From contig NZ_JAQQLA010000007.1 in assembly GCF_028548395.1 (NCBI RefSeq), forward strand, positions 62,001-126,000: a stretch of 64,000 nucleotides of DNA, given 5' to 3'. The translations under genes were made by a program, and so were the position numbers. This DNA is from Vogesella indigofera (lineage in GTDB: Bacteria; Pseudomonadota; Gammaproteobacteria; Burkholderiales; Chromobacteriaceae). Under the pieces are notes generated by a model. That model worked only from the letters and a program-made list of their open reading frames with translations, was not told where the DNA came from and did not search any database. Of the stretch, positions 29,436 to 40,512 are shown piece by piece (the stretch's first letter is position 1; each line of letters opens with the position of its first letter).

Positions 29436-30452
29436 CTAGTCGTTGAAATTGAGTGCGCTGGAGACCAGCCGCGCGGTGATGTCGACGATGGGGATCACCC
29501 GCTCGTAAGCCATGCGCGTCGGACCGACCACGCCGAGGGTGCCAACCACCTGGCCGCCCATCCGGTACGGCGCGATCACCACGCTGCAGTCGTCCAGCGT
29601 CACCACGCCAGACTCGTCGCCGATGAACAGGTTCACCCCCGGCGCCTGCCGGCTCTGCTCCAGCAGCTGCAGCAGCTCGGTCTTGCGCTGGAAGGTGTCG
29701 AACAGCTCGCGCAGCCGCTGCAGGTCGCCGCCGAAGTCGTTGGCGCACAGCAGCTTGCCCTCGCCGGACACCATCACCTCGTCGCCGCTCAGGCTCTCGC
29801 GGCCGAAACGGATCGCCTCCGTCATCAGTCCGGAGATGTCGCCCTGCAGGCAGGTCAGCTCCTGCTCCATGCGGTCGACCACCCCGGCCAGCGCCTGGCC
29901 GGCGTAGTGCTGGTTGAGGAAATTGGCGGCCTCGATCAGCTCGCTGCCGCTGTAATCGCGCGGGGTGTTGAACAGGTGGTTGCGCACATCACCTTCCAGC
30001 GTCACCAGGATCAATAGCACCCGCCGCTCGGACAGGCGCAAAAACTCGATCTGGCGGAAGGCGCCGTCCGGGCGCTGCGGCGTCATCACCACGCCGGCAA
30101 ACTGGGTCAGCTCCGACAGCATCTGCGACGCCGCCTGCAGCACGCGCTGCGGGCTATCCGGCTGCAGGTTGTGGCGCAGCTCCTGCACCATCGGCGCCGC
30201 CAGCGGCTGGATGGTGATCAGGCGATCGACGAACAGGCGGTAGCCGCGCTGCGTCGGCACCCGTCCGGCCGAGGTATGCGGCGACGCAATCAGGCCCATC
30301 GCCTCCAGGTCCGCCAGCATGTTGCGGATGGAGGCCGGCGACAGTTCCAGACCGGAGACTGCGGCCAACGTTTTCGAGGCGACCGGCTGGCCGTCGGCAA
30401 TATAGCGCTCGACCAGCACCTTGAGCAGGCGTTGCGTACGTTCATTCAACAT
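29436..30452 (-). CDS. hrcA: Heat-inducible transcription repressor HrcA
   Basis: A 338-residue repressor that binds CIRCE elements before groESL and dnaK operons and depends on GroEL for activity. An N-terminal winged helix (about 1-75, ASIRNMLADLEAMGLI) is followed by a GAF-like and dimerisation region, ending SSALNFND. It is divergent from recA, with 241 bases between the starts. No CIRCE palindrome is visible upstream, so autoregulation is not supported. The 13-mer repeat occurs in frame at 30360-30372, coding Thr-Leu-Ala-Ala. Confidence 0.95.
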   Translation of the reverse strand: MLNERTQRLLKVLVERYIADGQPVASKTLAAVSGLELSPASIRNMLADLEAMGLIASPHTSAGRVPTQRGYRLFVDRLITIQPLAAPMVQELRHNLQPDSPQRVLQAASQMLSELTQFAGVVMTPQRPDGAFRQIEFLRLSERRVLLILVTLEGDVRNHLFNTPRDYSGSELIEAANFLNQHYAGQALAGVVDRMEQELTCLQGDISGLMTEAIRFGRESLSGDEVMVSGEGKLLCANDFGGDLQRLRELFDTFQRKTELLQLLEQSRQAPGVNLFIGDESGVVTLDDCSVVIAPYRMGGQVVGTLGVVGPTRMAYERVIPIVDITARLVSSALNFND

Positions 30453-30619
30453 GCAGCCATTCTGGCACAGCTTGGCTTGCCGCCAAAAGCATTACTTGCG
30501 CCGCCGGCTATGCCAGAAGCAAGCTTGGCCTCCGGGGGTTTTGTGCGATAATCCTGCGCTTGATATCCCGCGCGCCCCTGCCCTTGTGGCGCGCACGCAT
30601 CGTTGCCTGTCGCTTTTAT

Positions 30620-30648
30620 TTGGCACGCCAGATGAAAACGTACATAAT
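30620..30648 (+). promoter_or_regulatory. Promoter of recA
   Basis: TTGGCA (30620-30625) and CATAAT (30643-30648) are separated by 17 bases and lie 46 bases before the recA start. No LexA-type palindrome overlaps it. Confidence 0.65.
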
Positions 30649-30693
30649 CAAACCTAATCCCTTACACCACACCGTTGAATGAATGGAGCAAGC

Positions 30694-31758
30694 ATGGCGG
30701 AGCGTTCCGAAGACAAGAGCAAGGCCCTGAGCGCAGCACTGGCCCAGATCGAAAAGCAGTTCGGCAAAGGCTCGATCATGCGCATGAGCGACAACCAGGT
30801 GCATGAAAACCTGCAGGTGATCAGTACCGGTTCTCTCGGCCTTGACCTCGCCTTGGGCGTTGGTGGCTTGCCGCGTGGCCGCGTGGTGGAAATCTACGGT
30901 CCGGAATCGTCCGGCAAGACCACACTGTGCCTGCAAGTGGTCGCCGAGGCGCAGAAGCTGGGCGGCACCTGCGCCTACATCGACGCGGAAAACGCGCTCG
31001 ACCCGTCCTACGCGCAAAAGCTGGGCGTCAAGGTCGACGAGATGCTGATCTCGCAGCCGGATACCGGCGAACAGGCACTGGAAATCTGCGACATGCTGGT
31101 GCGCTCCGGCGGCGTCGACATCATCGTGGTCGACTCGGTGGCGGCACTGGTGCCGAAGGCGGAAATCGAAGGCGAAATGGGCGACAGCCACGTTGGCCTG
31201 CAGGCGCGTCTGATGTCACAGGCACTGCGCAAGCTGACCGGCAACATCAAGCGCACCAACACGCTGGTGATCTTCATCAACCAGATCCGCATGAAGATCG
31301 GTGTGATGTTCGGCAGCCCGGAAACCACCACCGGCGGTAACGCGCTGAAGTTCTACGCCTCGGTGCGCATGGACATCCGCCGCATCGGCGGCATCAAGAA
31401 GGGCGAAGAGGTCATCGGCAACGAGACCCGCGTCAAGGTCGTGAAGAACAAGGTGTCCCCACCGTTCAAGCAGGCGGTGTTCGATATCTTCTACGGCGAA
31501 GGCATCTCGCGCGAAGGCGAAATCATCGACATGGGTGTCGAGCACGACTTCATCAGCAAGTCCGGCGCCTGGTACGCCTACAACGGCCAGAAGATCGGCC
31601 AGGGCAAGGACAATACCCGCCAGTGGCTGAAGGACAATCCGGAAATCGCCAAGGAAATCGAGCGCAAGATCCGCGAAACCGTCGGCGTACAGACCGTGGC
31701 CAACAAGGATGACTCAGCAGACGAAGAAGAGCTGCTCGACGACACCTTTGATGCCTGA
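30694..31758 (+). CDS. recA: Recombinase RecA
   Basis: A 354-residue ATP-dependent strand-exchange protein, central to recombination, SOS co-protease action and transformation. Walker A is GPESSGKTT (~69-77), Walker B VVDSVAAL, and the L2 loop contains GSPETTTGG. The acidic C-terminus ([12 protein letters not shown]) is typical. ATG 30694 has GGAG at 6 bases; an ATG five codons earlier lacks one. recX follows with a 1-base overlap. Confidence 0.99.
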   Translation: MAERSEDKSKALSAALAQIEKQFGKGSIMRMSDNQVHENLQVISTGSLGLDLALGVGGLPRGRVVEIYGPESSGKTTLCLQVVAEAQKLGGTCAYIDAENALDPSYAQKLGVKVDEMLISQPDTGEQALEICDMLVRSGGVDIIVVDSVAALVPKAEIEGEMGDSHVGLQARLMSQALRKLTGNIKRTNTLVIFINQIRMKIGVMFGSPETTTGGNALKFYASVRMDIRRIGGIKKGEEVIGNETRVKVVKNKVSPPFKQAVFDIFYGEGISREGEIIDMGVEHDFISKSGAWYAYNGQKIGQGKDNTRQWLKDNPEIAKEIERKIRETVGVQTVANKDDSADEEELLDDTFDA

Positions 31759-32213
31759 TGGCCGGCACTGAAAAAAGTCTGAAGGCGCGAGCCGTCGATC
31801 TTCTGTCCCGCCGCGAGTACTCGCGGCTGGAACTGAAGCGGCGGCTCGCGCCGTTTGCCGACAGCGAAGCAGAAGTCGACGCGCTGCTGGAGCAGCTGGC
31901 GGCCGATCACTGGCAATCGGACAGCCGCTTTGCCGAAGCCTTTGCCAATAGCCGCAGCCAACGTTACGGCAGCCGCCGCCTGGCGCAGGAAATGCGCGAA
32001 CGCGGCATCGACCGCGACACCATCCAGTCCGCGCTGGCGCAGCAGGACGATCTGGCGACCGCGCGTGCCATCTGGCAGCGCAAGTTCGGCCGCCCACCGG
32101 CCGACCAGCAGGAGCGGCTGAAGCAGATGCGCTTTCTCGCCAGCCGCGGCTTTACCATGGACATCATCCAACGCATCCTGCGCGGCGCCAGCCGTGACAT
32201 TGACGACGAATGA
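31758..32213 (+). CDS. recX: Regulatory protein RecX
   Basis: A 151-residue all-helical protein that binds RecA filaments and limits their activity. Family motifs: LSRREYSRLELKRRLAPF, then YGSRRLAQEMRERGI and RFLASRGF. The ATG shares one base with the recA TGA, so translation is coupled and RecX output is tied to RecA. Confidence 0.95.
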   Translation: MAGTEKSLKARAVDLLSRREYSRLELKRRLAPFADSEAEVDALLEQLAADHWQSDSRFAEAFANSRSQRYGSRRLAQEMRERGIDRDTIQSALAQQDDLATARAIWQRKFGRPPADQQERLKQMRFLASRGFTMDIIQRILRGASRDIDDE

Positions 32214-32285
32214 GCGGCAGCGGCACTTGCCAGCACCGGCCACGCTTGCCACAATCGGGCATCGCTTTTTGCACCGCGCCACCGC

Positions 32286-32298
32286 AAGGTTGGCCGCA
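32286..32298 (-). repeat. Single intergenic copy of the 13-mer repeat
   Basis: Exact AAGGTTGGCCGCA in the gap between recX and alaS. Confidence 0.8.
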
Positions 32299-32331
32299 AC
32301 CCGAATTCACTGAAGATACTGACCAATCACC

Positions 32332-34962
<2,631 letters not shown>

Positions 34963-34980
34963 GTCACGCCAGCAGCAAAC

Positions 34981-35010
34981 AAAAAGCCCACCTTCCAAGG
35001 TGGGCTTTTT
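34981..35010. terminator. Terminator of alaS
   Basis: A 13-bp stem (AAAAAGCCCACCT with AGGTGGGCTTTTT), 18 bases after the stop; T5 follows on the plus strand and also on the minus strand, so it may serve crcB as well. Confidence 0.9.
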
Positions 35011-35102
35011 CATGTGCTATCGCCACCAGCATGATGCGGGTTAGAGATCATGCTGGCACCAGTGCGACGGTAACAGGCTGCGGCGAACTCGCGCCCTGCG
35101 CC

Positions 35103-35480
35103 CTACCCCAGCCAGCGCGCGGTGGCGAAGCCGGCAATGGTCAGCAGCAGCGAGCCAAACAGGTGCAATGACACCGCCAGCAGTGCGGTGCCATAGCGCT
35201 GCAGCTGCAGCAAGGACACCACCTCCAGTGAGAAGGTGGAAAACGTGGTCAGTGCACCGAGAAAACCGGTAAGGATGAACAGCCGCCACTCCGGCAGCCA
35301 GTGCGGATTGGCCACGAACAGGCCGGCGATCAGCCCCACCAGATACGCGCCCAGCCAGTTGGCAACCACGGTACCCGGCGGAATGGCCGGAAACAGGCGG
35401 TTGAGTTGCGCCGCAAAGCTCCAGCGCAGCAAGGCGCCCAACACCGCCCCACTGGCAATCGCCACTACCGACTTGATCAT
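35103..35480 (-). CDS. crcB: Fluoride ion channel CrcB/Fluc
   Basis: A 125-residue four-helix membrane protein that forms dual-topology dimers and exports fluoride. Family motifs: GAVLGALLRW, GTVVANWLGAYLVG and GFLGALTTFSTFSLE. No fluoride riboswitch is visible before it: only 35 bases separate it from the tRNA terminator. It is downstream of the tRNA-Asn cluster on the same strand, and no separate promoter was recognised. Confidence 0.94.
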   Translation of the reverse strand: MIKSVVAIASGAVLGALLRWSFAAQLNRLFPAIPPGTVVANWLGAYLVGLIAGLFVANPHWLPEWRLFILTGFLGALTTFSTFSLEVVSLLQLQRYGTALLAVSLHLFGSLLLTIAGFATARWLG

Positions 35481-35515
35481 GCCGTTTTCTCCATTGCCGC
35501 TGCCACATGCTAAAC

Positions 35516-35542
35516 AAAAAACCCGCCGGAAGGCGGGTTTTT
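35516..35542 (-). terminator. Terminator of the tRNA-Asn cluster
   Basis: AAACCCGCC/GGCGGGTTT stem with a 4-base loop and a T6 run on the minus strand, directly beyond the last tRNA gene. Confidence 0.9.
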
Positions 35543-35550
35543 GATTTGGC

Positions 35551-35626
35551 TGGCTCCCCGACCTGGACTCGAACCAGGGACCTGCGGATTAACAGTCCGT
35601 CGCTCTACCGACTGAGCTATCAGGGA
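35551..35626 (-). tRNA. tRNA-Asn (GUU), copy 4 in transcription order
   Basis: A 76-base gene with encoded CCA. The acceptor pairs TCCCTGA with TCGGGGA, the discriminator is G, the anticodon loop reads CTGTTAA (GTT anticodon), and the T-loop GGTTCGAGTCC is standard. It is identical to the three copies upstream. Confidence 0.97.
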
Positions 35627-35694
35627 ACATCAAACTTGTTACTGCTGACATCAAGCCAGACATTACATCACGGGCTTGCTGCTTTGGGTATTGC

Positions 35695-35770
35695 TGGCTC
35701 CCCGACCTGGACTCGAACCAGGGACCTGCGGATTAACAGTCCGTCGCTCTACCGACTGAGCTATCAGGGA
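35695..35770 (-). tRNA. tRNA-Asn (GUU), copy 3
   Basis: Same 76-base sequence with encoded CCA and GTT anticodon; spacer of 68 bases to the next copy. Confidence 0.97.
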
Positions 35771-35841
35771 ACATTCAAACTTAATTACTGCTGACATCAA
35801 GCCAGACATCACATCGGCTGGCTTGCTGCACTGGGTGTTGG

Positions 35842-35917
35842 TGGCTCCCCGACCTGGACTCGAACCAGGGACCTGCGGATTAACAGTCCGTCGCTCTACC
35901 GACTGAGCTATCAGGGA
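35842..35917 (-). tRNA. tRNA-Asn (GUU), copy 2
   Basis: Same 76-base sequence; spacer of 71 bases to the next copy. The spacers share CAAACTTAATTACTGCTGAC and following bases, so the repeat unit includes the spacer. Confidence 0.97.
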
Positions 35918-35986
35918 ACATTCAAACTTAATTACTGCTGACATCAAGCCGACATTACATCGCTGGCTTGCTGCACTGGGTGTTGG

Positions 35987-36062
35987 TGGCTCCCCGACCT
36001 GGACTCGAACCAGGGACCTGCGGATTAACAGTCCGTCGCTCTACCGACTGAGCTATCAGGGA
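35987..36062 (-). tRNA. tRNA-Asn (GUU), copy 1 (promoter-proximal)
   Basis: Same 76-base sequence; spacer of 69 bases to the next copy. Its 5' end lies 20 bases beyond the -10 of the candidate promoter. Confidence 0.97.
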
Positions 36063-36081
36063 ATTGCCTAAAGAGGTGCGC

Positions 36082-36110
36082 AGTTTAGACAGCGATCGCC
36101 GATTCGTCAA
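36082..36110 (-). promoter_or_regulatory. Promoter of the tRNA-Asn cluster
   Basis: On the minus strand TTGACG (36110-36105) and TAAACT (36087-36082) are 17 bases apart. A GC-rich start region follows before the first tRNA, as expected for a stable RNA promoter. The -35 lies within the foot of the hairpin after rne. Confidence 0.6.
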
Positions 36111-36139
36111 GCCCGAAAAATGAATTTTCCGGGCTTGAC
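36106..36139 (-). terminator. Hairpin after rne, probable terminator
   Basis: GTCAAGCCCG pairs with CGGGCTTGAC and the stem continues through GAAAA/TTTTT with one mismatch. It starts 12 bases past the rne stop. No T run follows the stem, so termination strength is uncertain. Confidence 0.6.
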
Positions 36140-36151
36140 GTCCGCATCAAC

Positions 36152-39058
36152 TTAGGCGTCCGGGCTAGCCGGGGCTTGAGTCTGCACCTGTACCAGCTCG
36201 ACAGGCGCTTCGCCGTCTTCAGCCTGGCGTACCACTTCGCGACGACGCTTGCCCTTCAGCACCGGCTCTGGCTGCACCACTTCCGGCAGCTCGCTGGCGG
36301 CACGTGTAGTCACCATCACCAGACCGGCTGCCGCAGCGGCGTCGGCCACCACTACTGGCGTCGGCTCGACCACTACCTCTGCTACCGGGGCCAGCACTTC
36401 CTCGACCGCAGCTGCTTCGGTAACGACTTCGGTAACGAGCTCGGCAGGCACTTCCTCCACCGGCTCGGACACCACTTCCGCCACTGCCACAACGTTGACC
36501 GCAGGCTCGGGCTGGATCTCGGCCACAGGCGCCACCACCACGACCTCGTCAAGCGCAGGCTCTACCACCGCGGCGGTAACCAGTTCCGGCGCCACCGGCT
36601 CGGCGGTTGCCACCACAACGGCTTCGACAACTTCGGCTTCCGCCACCTCAACCGCAGCAACCGGCTGTGCCACTTCCTCGGCGGCCACTGGCGCAGCCTC
36701 GGCCACTACAGCGGCATCGGCTACCACCTCGGTCGCCTGCTGTTCGGCCGTCACTTCGGCGCCGGCTTCACCGGCCACCGCCGTGTCATCACGACGATCA
36801 CGACGGCTGCGACGACGACGACGTTCACGTGGCTCGCGCGCTTCGCGCTCGCCCTGCTCCGGCGCAACCACTGCCTCTGTTACCACCGCATCCGCCACCA
36901 CGGCATCCACCGCTGGCTGCTCGGTTTCCAGCTCCGGCGCCTGCACCACTTGCTGTTCCTTGGCGACACGCTGCTGCTCTCGTTCACGGCGACGGTCGTT
37001 ACGCTGATTGTCACGCTGCTCTTTCACCGCGCCATCAGCAGCGGCATCGCTGCGCGCCACCATTGCATTTGCGTTATCGCGCGGCTCACGCGGCTCACGC
37101 TCGCGGCGTGGCGCACGCTCTGCACGGGCCGGCGCCTGACCTTCTTCACGCACTTCATTGCGACGATTGTCGTTGCGTGGCTGGCGTTCCTGACGTTCGG
37201 CACGGCCTTCGCCCGGTGCGCGCTCTTCCCGCTCGCGGCGGCCATTGCTACGACGCTCGCCGTTACGCTGGCGCGGATTGCGCGCTTCACGCTGCGGACG
37301 CTTCTCTTCGACCACCGGCTTGGCTTCGCTCACCTGCGGCTCCGGCGACAGCACCGACTTGAACCAGCCGACCACCCGGGCCAGCAGACCCGGCTCGGCG
37401 ACTACCACCGGGGCGACAGCCACCGGGGCAACCGGTTCGGCGGCCTGTGGTGCCGGCTGCGCCGGGGTCACGCCCTTGACCGCGGCTTCCTGGCGCTCCA
37501 CTTTCGGCTTTTCCTGGCCGAACGGGTGCGAGGTGTCTTCTTCCGGCATTTCGACGCGCTGATAGCTCGGCGCATCGCCCACTTCCGCCAGATCGTCGTG
37601 GCGTACGCGTACGATCTTGTAGTGCGGGGTTTCCAGGTGCAGGTTAGGAATCAGCACCACGGCCACATCCAGACGCGCTTCGATGGAGTAGATTTCGGCA
37701 CGCTTCTCGTTGAGCAGGAAAGTGGCCACATCGACCGGCACCTGCGCGTGCACCGCGCCGGTGTTTTCCTTCATCGCCTCTTCCTGAATGATGCGCAGGA
37801 TGTGCAGCGCGGAGGATTCGATACCACGGATGAAGCCGATACCGTGGCAGCGCGGGCAGGCTTCGTGACTGGTTTCACCCAGACTAGGCTGCAGACGCTG
37901 ACGCGACAGTTCCAGCAGGCCGAAACGCGACAGCTTGCCCATCTGCACGCGAGCGCGGTCGTGCTTCAGCACGTCACGCAGACGGTTTTCCACGTCACGC
38001 TGGTTTTTCTGGCTTTCCATGTCGATGAAATCGATCACGATCAGGCCACCCAGGTCGCGCAGGCGCAGCTGGCGGGCGATTTCTTCCGCCGCTTCCAGGT
38101 TGGTACGGAACGCGGTGTCCTCGATGTCGGAACCCTTGGTGGCGCGCGCCGAGTTGACGTCGACCGAAACCAGCGCTTCGGTGTGATCGATGACGATGGC
38201 ACCGCCGGACGGCAGGGTCACAGCGCGCGAGAACGCGGTTTCGATCTGGTGTTCGATCTGGAAGCGCGAGAACAGCGGCACCGGGTCCTTGTACAGCTTC
38301 ACGCGGCCAACGTTGTTGGGCATCACGTGGCTCATGAACTGGCGGGCCTGTTCGTAGATTTCTTCGGTATCGATCAGGATTTCGCCGATGTCAGGCTGGT
38401 AGTAGTCGCGGATGGCGCGAATCACCAGGCTGCCTTCCTGCAGAATCAGGAACGGCGCGGACTGGGCACCGGCGGCGCTGTCAACGGCACGCCACAGTTG
38501 CAGCAGGTAGTTGAGGTCCCACTGCAGCTCTTCCAGCGAACGGCCGATACCAGCAGTGCGCGCGATCAGGCTCATGCCGCCCGGCACTTCCAGCTGCGAC
38601 AGCAGGTCTTTCAGCTCCTGACGCTCTTCACCCTCGATGCGGCGCGACACGCCACCACCACGCGGGTTATTCGGCATCAGCACCACATAGCGGCCAGCCA
38701 GGCTGACGTAGGTGGTCAGCGCGGCACCCTTGTTGCCACGCTCGTCCTTTTCGACTTGCACGACAACCTGCATGCCTTCACGCAGCACGTCCTGGATACG
38801 CGGACGACCGCCTTCGTGCTGCTGGAAATAGCTGCGGGAAACTTCCTTGAACGGCAGGAAACCGTGACGGTCGGTGCCGTAGTCGACAAAACACGCCTCC
38901 AGCGATGGCTCGATCCGGGTGATGGTGCCCTTGTAGATGTTGCCCTTGCGCTGTTCTTTACCGACGGTTTCGATATCGAGGTCGATGAGCTTTTGCCCAT
39001 CAACGATGGCGACACGCAGTTCTTCTGCCTGTGTCGCATTAAAAAGCATGCGTTTCAT
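36152..39058 (-). CDS. rne: Ribonuclease E
   Basis: A 968-residue endoribonuclease, scaffold of the degradosome and main mRNA decay and tRNA/rRNA processing enzyme. The catalytic half has the S1 domain (about 37-120), 5' sensor, the DNase I-like site with DFIDMESQKNQRDV and the zinc-link cysteines CPRC (~400-405). The second half (about 520-968) is low complexity: an Arg/Glu/Asn-rich part that should bind RNA, then a long Ala/Val/Glu/Pro-rich tail. That tail is hard to align to E. coli, and partner sites for PNPase or enolase cannot be recognised. A leader of several hundred bases precedes it. Confidence 0.97.
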   Translation of the reverse strand: MKRMLFNATQAEELRVAIVDGQKLIDLDIETVGKEQRKGNIYKGTITRIEPSLEACFVDYGTDRHGFLPFKEVSRSYFQQHEGGRPRIQDVLREGMQVVVQVEKDERGNKGAALTTYVSLAGRYVVLMPNNPRGGGVSRRIEGEERQELKDLLSQLEVPGGMSLIARTAGIGRSLEELQWDLNYLLQLWRAVDSAAGAQSAPFLILQEGSLVIRAIRDYYQPDIGEILIDTEEIYEQARQFMSHVMPNNVGRVKLYKDPVPLFSRFQIEHQIETAFSRAVTLPSGGAIVIDHTEALVSVDVNSARATKGSDIEDTAFRTNLEAAEEIARQLRLRDLGGLIVIDFIDMESQKNQRDVENRLRDVLKHDRARVQMGKLSRFGLLELSRQRLQPSLGETSHEACPRCHGIGFIRGIESSALHILRIIQEEAMKENTGAVHAQVPVDVATFLLNEKRAEIYSIEARLDVAVVLIPNLHLETPHYKIVRVRHDDLAEVGDAPSYQRVEMPEEDTSHPFGQEKPKVERQEAAVKGVTPAQPAPQAAEPVAPVAVAPVVVAEPGLLARVVGWFKSVLSPEPQVSEAKPVVEEKRPQREARNPRQRNGERRSNGRREREERAPGEGRAERQERQPRNDNRRNEVREEGQAPARAERAPRREREPREPRDNANAMVARSDAAADGAVKEQRDNQRNDRRREREQQRVAKEQQVVQAPELETEQPAVDAVVADAVVTEAVVAPEQGEREAREPRERRRRRSRRDRRDDTAVAGEAGAEVTAEQQATEVVADAAVVAEAAPVAAEEVAQPVAAVEVAEAEVVEAVVVATAEPVAPELVTAAVVEPALDEVVVVAPVAEIQPEPAVNVVAVAEVVSEPVEEVPAELVTEVVTEAAAVEEVLAPVAEVVVEPTPVVVADAAAAAGLVMVTTRAASELPEVVQPEPVLKGKRRREVVRQAEDGEAPVELVQVQTQAPASPDA

Positions 39059-39427
39059 TAATCATGTCCCTACGCGTGCACTCACGCTAGGGGTACAGCA
39101 AGTATTTGACGGCTCAATGAGTGTAATGAGCGCATGCCGTTAAGAAGTGTCGGAGTAAAGAGCAACTGAACTACGATCGGATTAAGCCAACTTCTTGTTC
39201 TACACGCGGCCCCTGCTGCGCCATGCTTCGGCGCTTACCAAACCCACCCTGCCTTGGTGGCAGGATCGGCAAAATCGGGTGGCCACGTCGGGTCAAATTT
39301 TGCTGCAAAGCTTCGGTGCGGGCCTTATCGCCCCGAAACGGGAAACTTGCGTGAGTGCGTCATGCATCTAAATGCATTAACATCGCTACTTCGGGGTGAG
39401 CGAGATAACCATGGCTGCGCCCGGTAC
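39059..39427 (-). promoter_or_regulatory. Long structured leader region of rne
   Basis: No gene is visible between the rne start and the rluC side. On the minus strand the region can form several local hairpins, among them CCTGCC/GGCAGG (around 39246-39262) and GCGCC/GGCGC (around 39217-39234). In E. coli the long rne 5' leader mediates feedback cleavage by RNase E. A like role here is inference; the sequence is not recognisably the enterobacterial rne5 element, and the start of transcription is unknown. Confidence 0.4.
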
Positions 39428-39470
39428 AACCGGCGTCAGGTCAGGACCAATGTCCTGCCGGCCGGTTTTT
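39428..39470 (+). terminator. Plus-strand terminator-like hairpin 100 bases before rluC
   Basis: AACCGGC (39428-39434) pairs with GCCGGTT (39461-39467), with an inner CAGGAC/GTCCTG helix, and T5 follows. It faces rluC. It could end a short RNA made from the rne leader region, or be an attenuator in the rluC leader. A competing CCGG pairing (39421-39433) could open it. Confidence 0.55.
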
Positions 39471-39570
39471 GTTGCGCAGCAGCGCCACAGGCAGTATTGT
39501 CTGCGACCCATTTCCGGTGTGCTACACATCGCACTATTTCAGGCGAAGGAGCCAACGGAGTATAAGCAAT

Positions 39571-40512
39571 ATGACTGACATTCGCAAAGATTCCGTTACA
39601 TTCATCACCGTCGACGAAAACGGTGCCGATCAGCGCCTGGACAACTACCTGACCCGCCTGCTCAAGGGCGTGCCGAAAAGCCATATTTACCGCATCATCC
39701 GCTCCGGCGAGATCCGCGTGAACAAGGGCCGTGCCGACGCGATGCAGCGCCTGCAGCAAGGCGACGAACTGCGCATTCCGCCGATCCGCCTCGCCGCCAA
39801 GGCGACCGACGGCCAGGTGGTACCCGGCGCCAATTTCCCGATCGTGTACGAGGATGATGCGCTGCTGGTGATCAACAAGCCGGCCGGCGTGGCCGTGCAC
39901 GGCGGCAGCGGCGTGTCGTTCGGCGTCATCGAGCAATTGCGCAAGGCGCGTCCGGATGCGCGCTACCTGGAGCTGGTGCACCGCCTCGACCGCGAAACCT
40001 CCGGCCTGCTGATGATCGCCAAGAAGCGCTCGGCGCTGGTCAAGCTGCACGAAATGATCCGCAACGACGTGCCACAAAAGCGCTACTTCGCGCTGGCGCT
40101 GGGACAGTGGCCGGACAATATCCGCCACGTGAAGCTGCCGCTGCACCGCTTCCACACCCCGAGCGGCGAGCGCATGGTGCGCGTCGACGAGACGCTCGGC
40201 ATCTACGCGCACACCATTTTCACGGTGCAGCAACGCTACCGCGACTTCACCCTGCTGGAGGCGCTGCTGCGTACCGGCCGCACCCACCAGATTCGCGTGC
40301 ACATGCAGGCCAACGGCTGCCCGATTGCCGGCGACGAAAAATACGGCGATTTCAGCGCCAACCGCGAGCTGCAACGCCACGGCCTGAAGCGCATGTTCCT
40401 GCATGCGGCCAACCTGGTGCTGCCACACCCGCTCACAGGCGAGGAGCTGCAACTGCAGGCACCGCTGCCGCCCGAACTGACCCGCTTTCTGGATACCCTG
40501 CCCCAATCATGA
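39571..40512 (+). CDS. rluC: 23S rRNA pseudouridine synthase RluC
   Basis: A 313-residue synthase that modifies U955, U2504 and U2580 of 23S rRNA (E. coli numbering). An S4 domain (about 18-75, LDNYLTRLLKGVPKSHIYRIIRSGEIRVN) precedes the catalytic domain with the aspartate in HRLDRETSGLL. Also seen: RTGRTHQIRVH. ATG 39571 gives the family start, with GGAG-like sequence before it. It is divergent from rne, as in E. coli and many other bacteria, and overlaps the next gene by 4 bases. Confidence 0.95.
   Translation: MTDIRKDSVTFITVDENGADQRLDNYLTRLLKGVPKSHIYRIIRSGEIRVNKGRADAMQRLQQGDELRIPPIRLAAKATDGQVVPGANFPIVYEDDALLVINKPAGVAVHGGSGVSFGVIEQLRKARPDARYLELVHRLDRETSGLLMIAKKRSALVKLHEMIRNDVPQKRYFALALGQWPDNIRHVKLPLHRFHTPSGERMVRVDETLGIYAHTIFTVQQRYRDFTLLEALLRTGRTHQIRVHMQANGCPIAGDEKYGDFSANRELQRHGLKRMFLHAANLVLPHPLTGEELQLQAPLPPELTRFLDTLPQS

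Noticed and set aside
30541..30693. A LexA box upstream of recA
   Set aside because: No CTG-N10-CAG palindrome of the usual form overlaps the promoter, so SOS control by LexA cannot be claimed from sequence.
30453..30693. A CIRCE element before hrcA
   Set aside because: No TTAGCACTC-N9-GAGTGCTAA-like inverted repeat was found in the region.
35011..35102. A hairpin CCAGCATGAT/ATCATGCTGG after crcB as a terminator
   Set aside because: The stem is convincing but has an 11-base loop and no T run, so its role is unclear; the alaS terminator nearby can serve both genes.
35507..36062. Four spaced repeats of 76 bases resembling a CRISPR-like array or a repeated protein
   Set aside because: Each repeat folds as a full tRNA-Asn cloverleaf with encoded CCA, and the spacers are similar to each other rather than unique.
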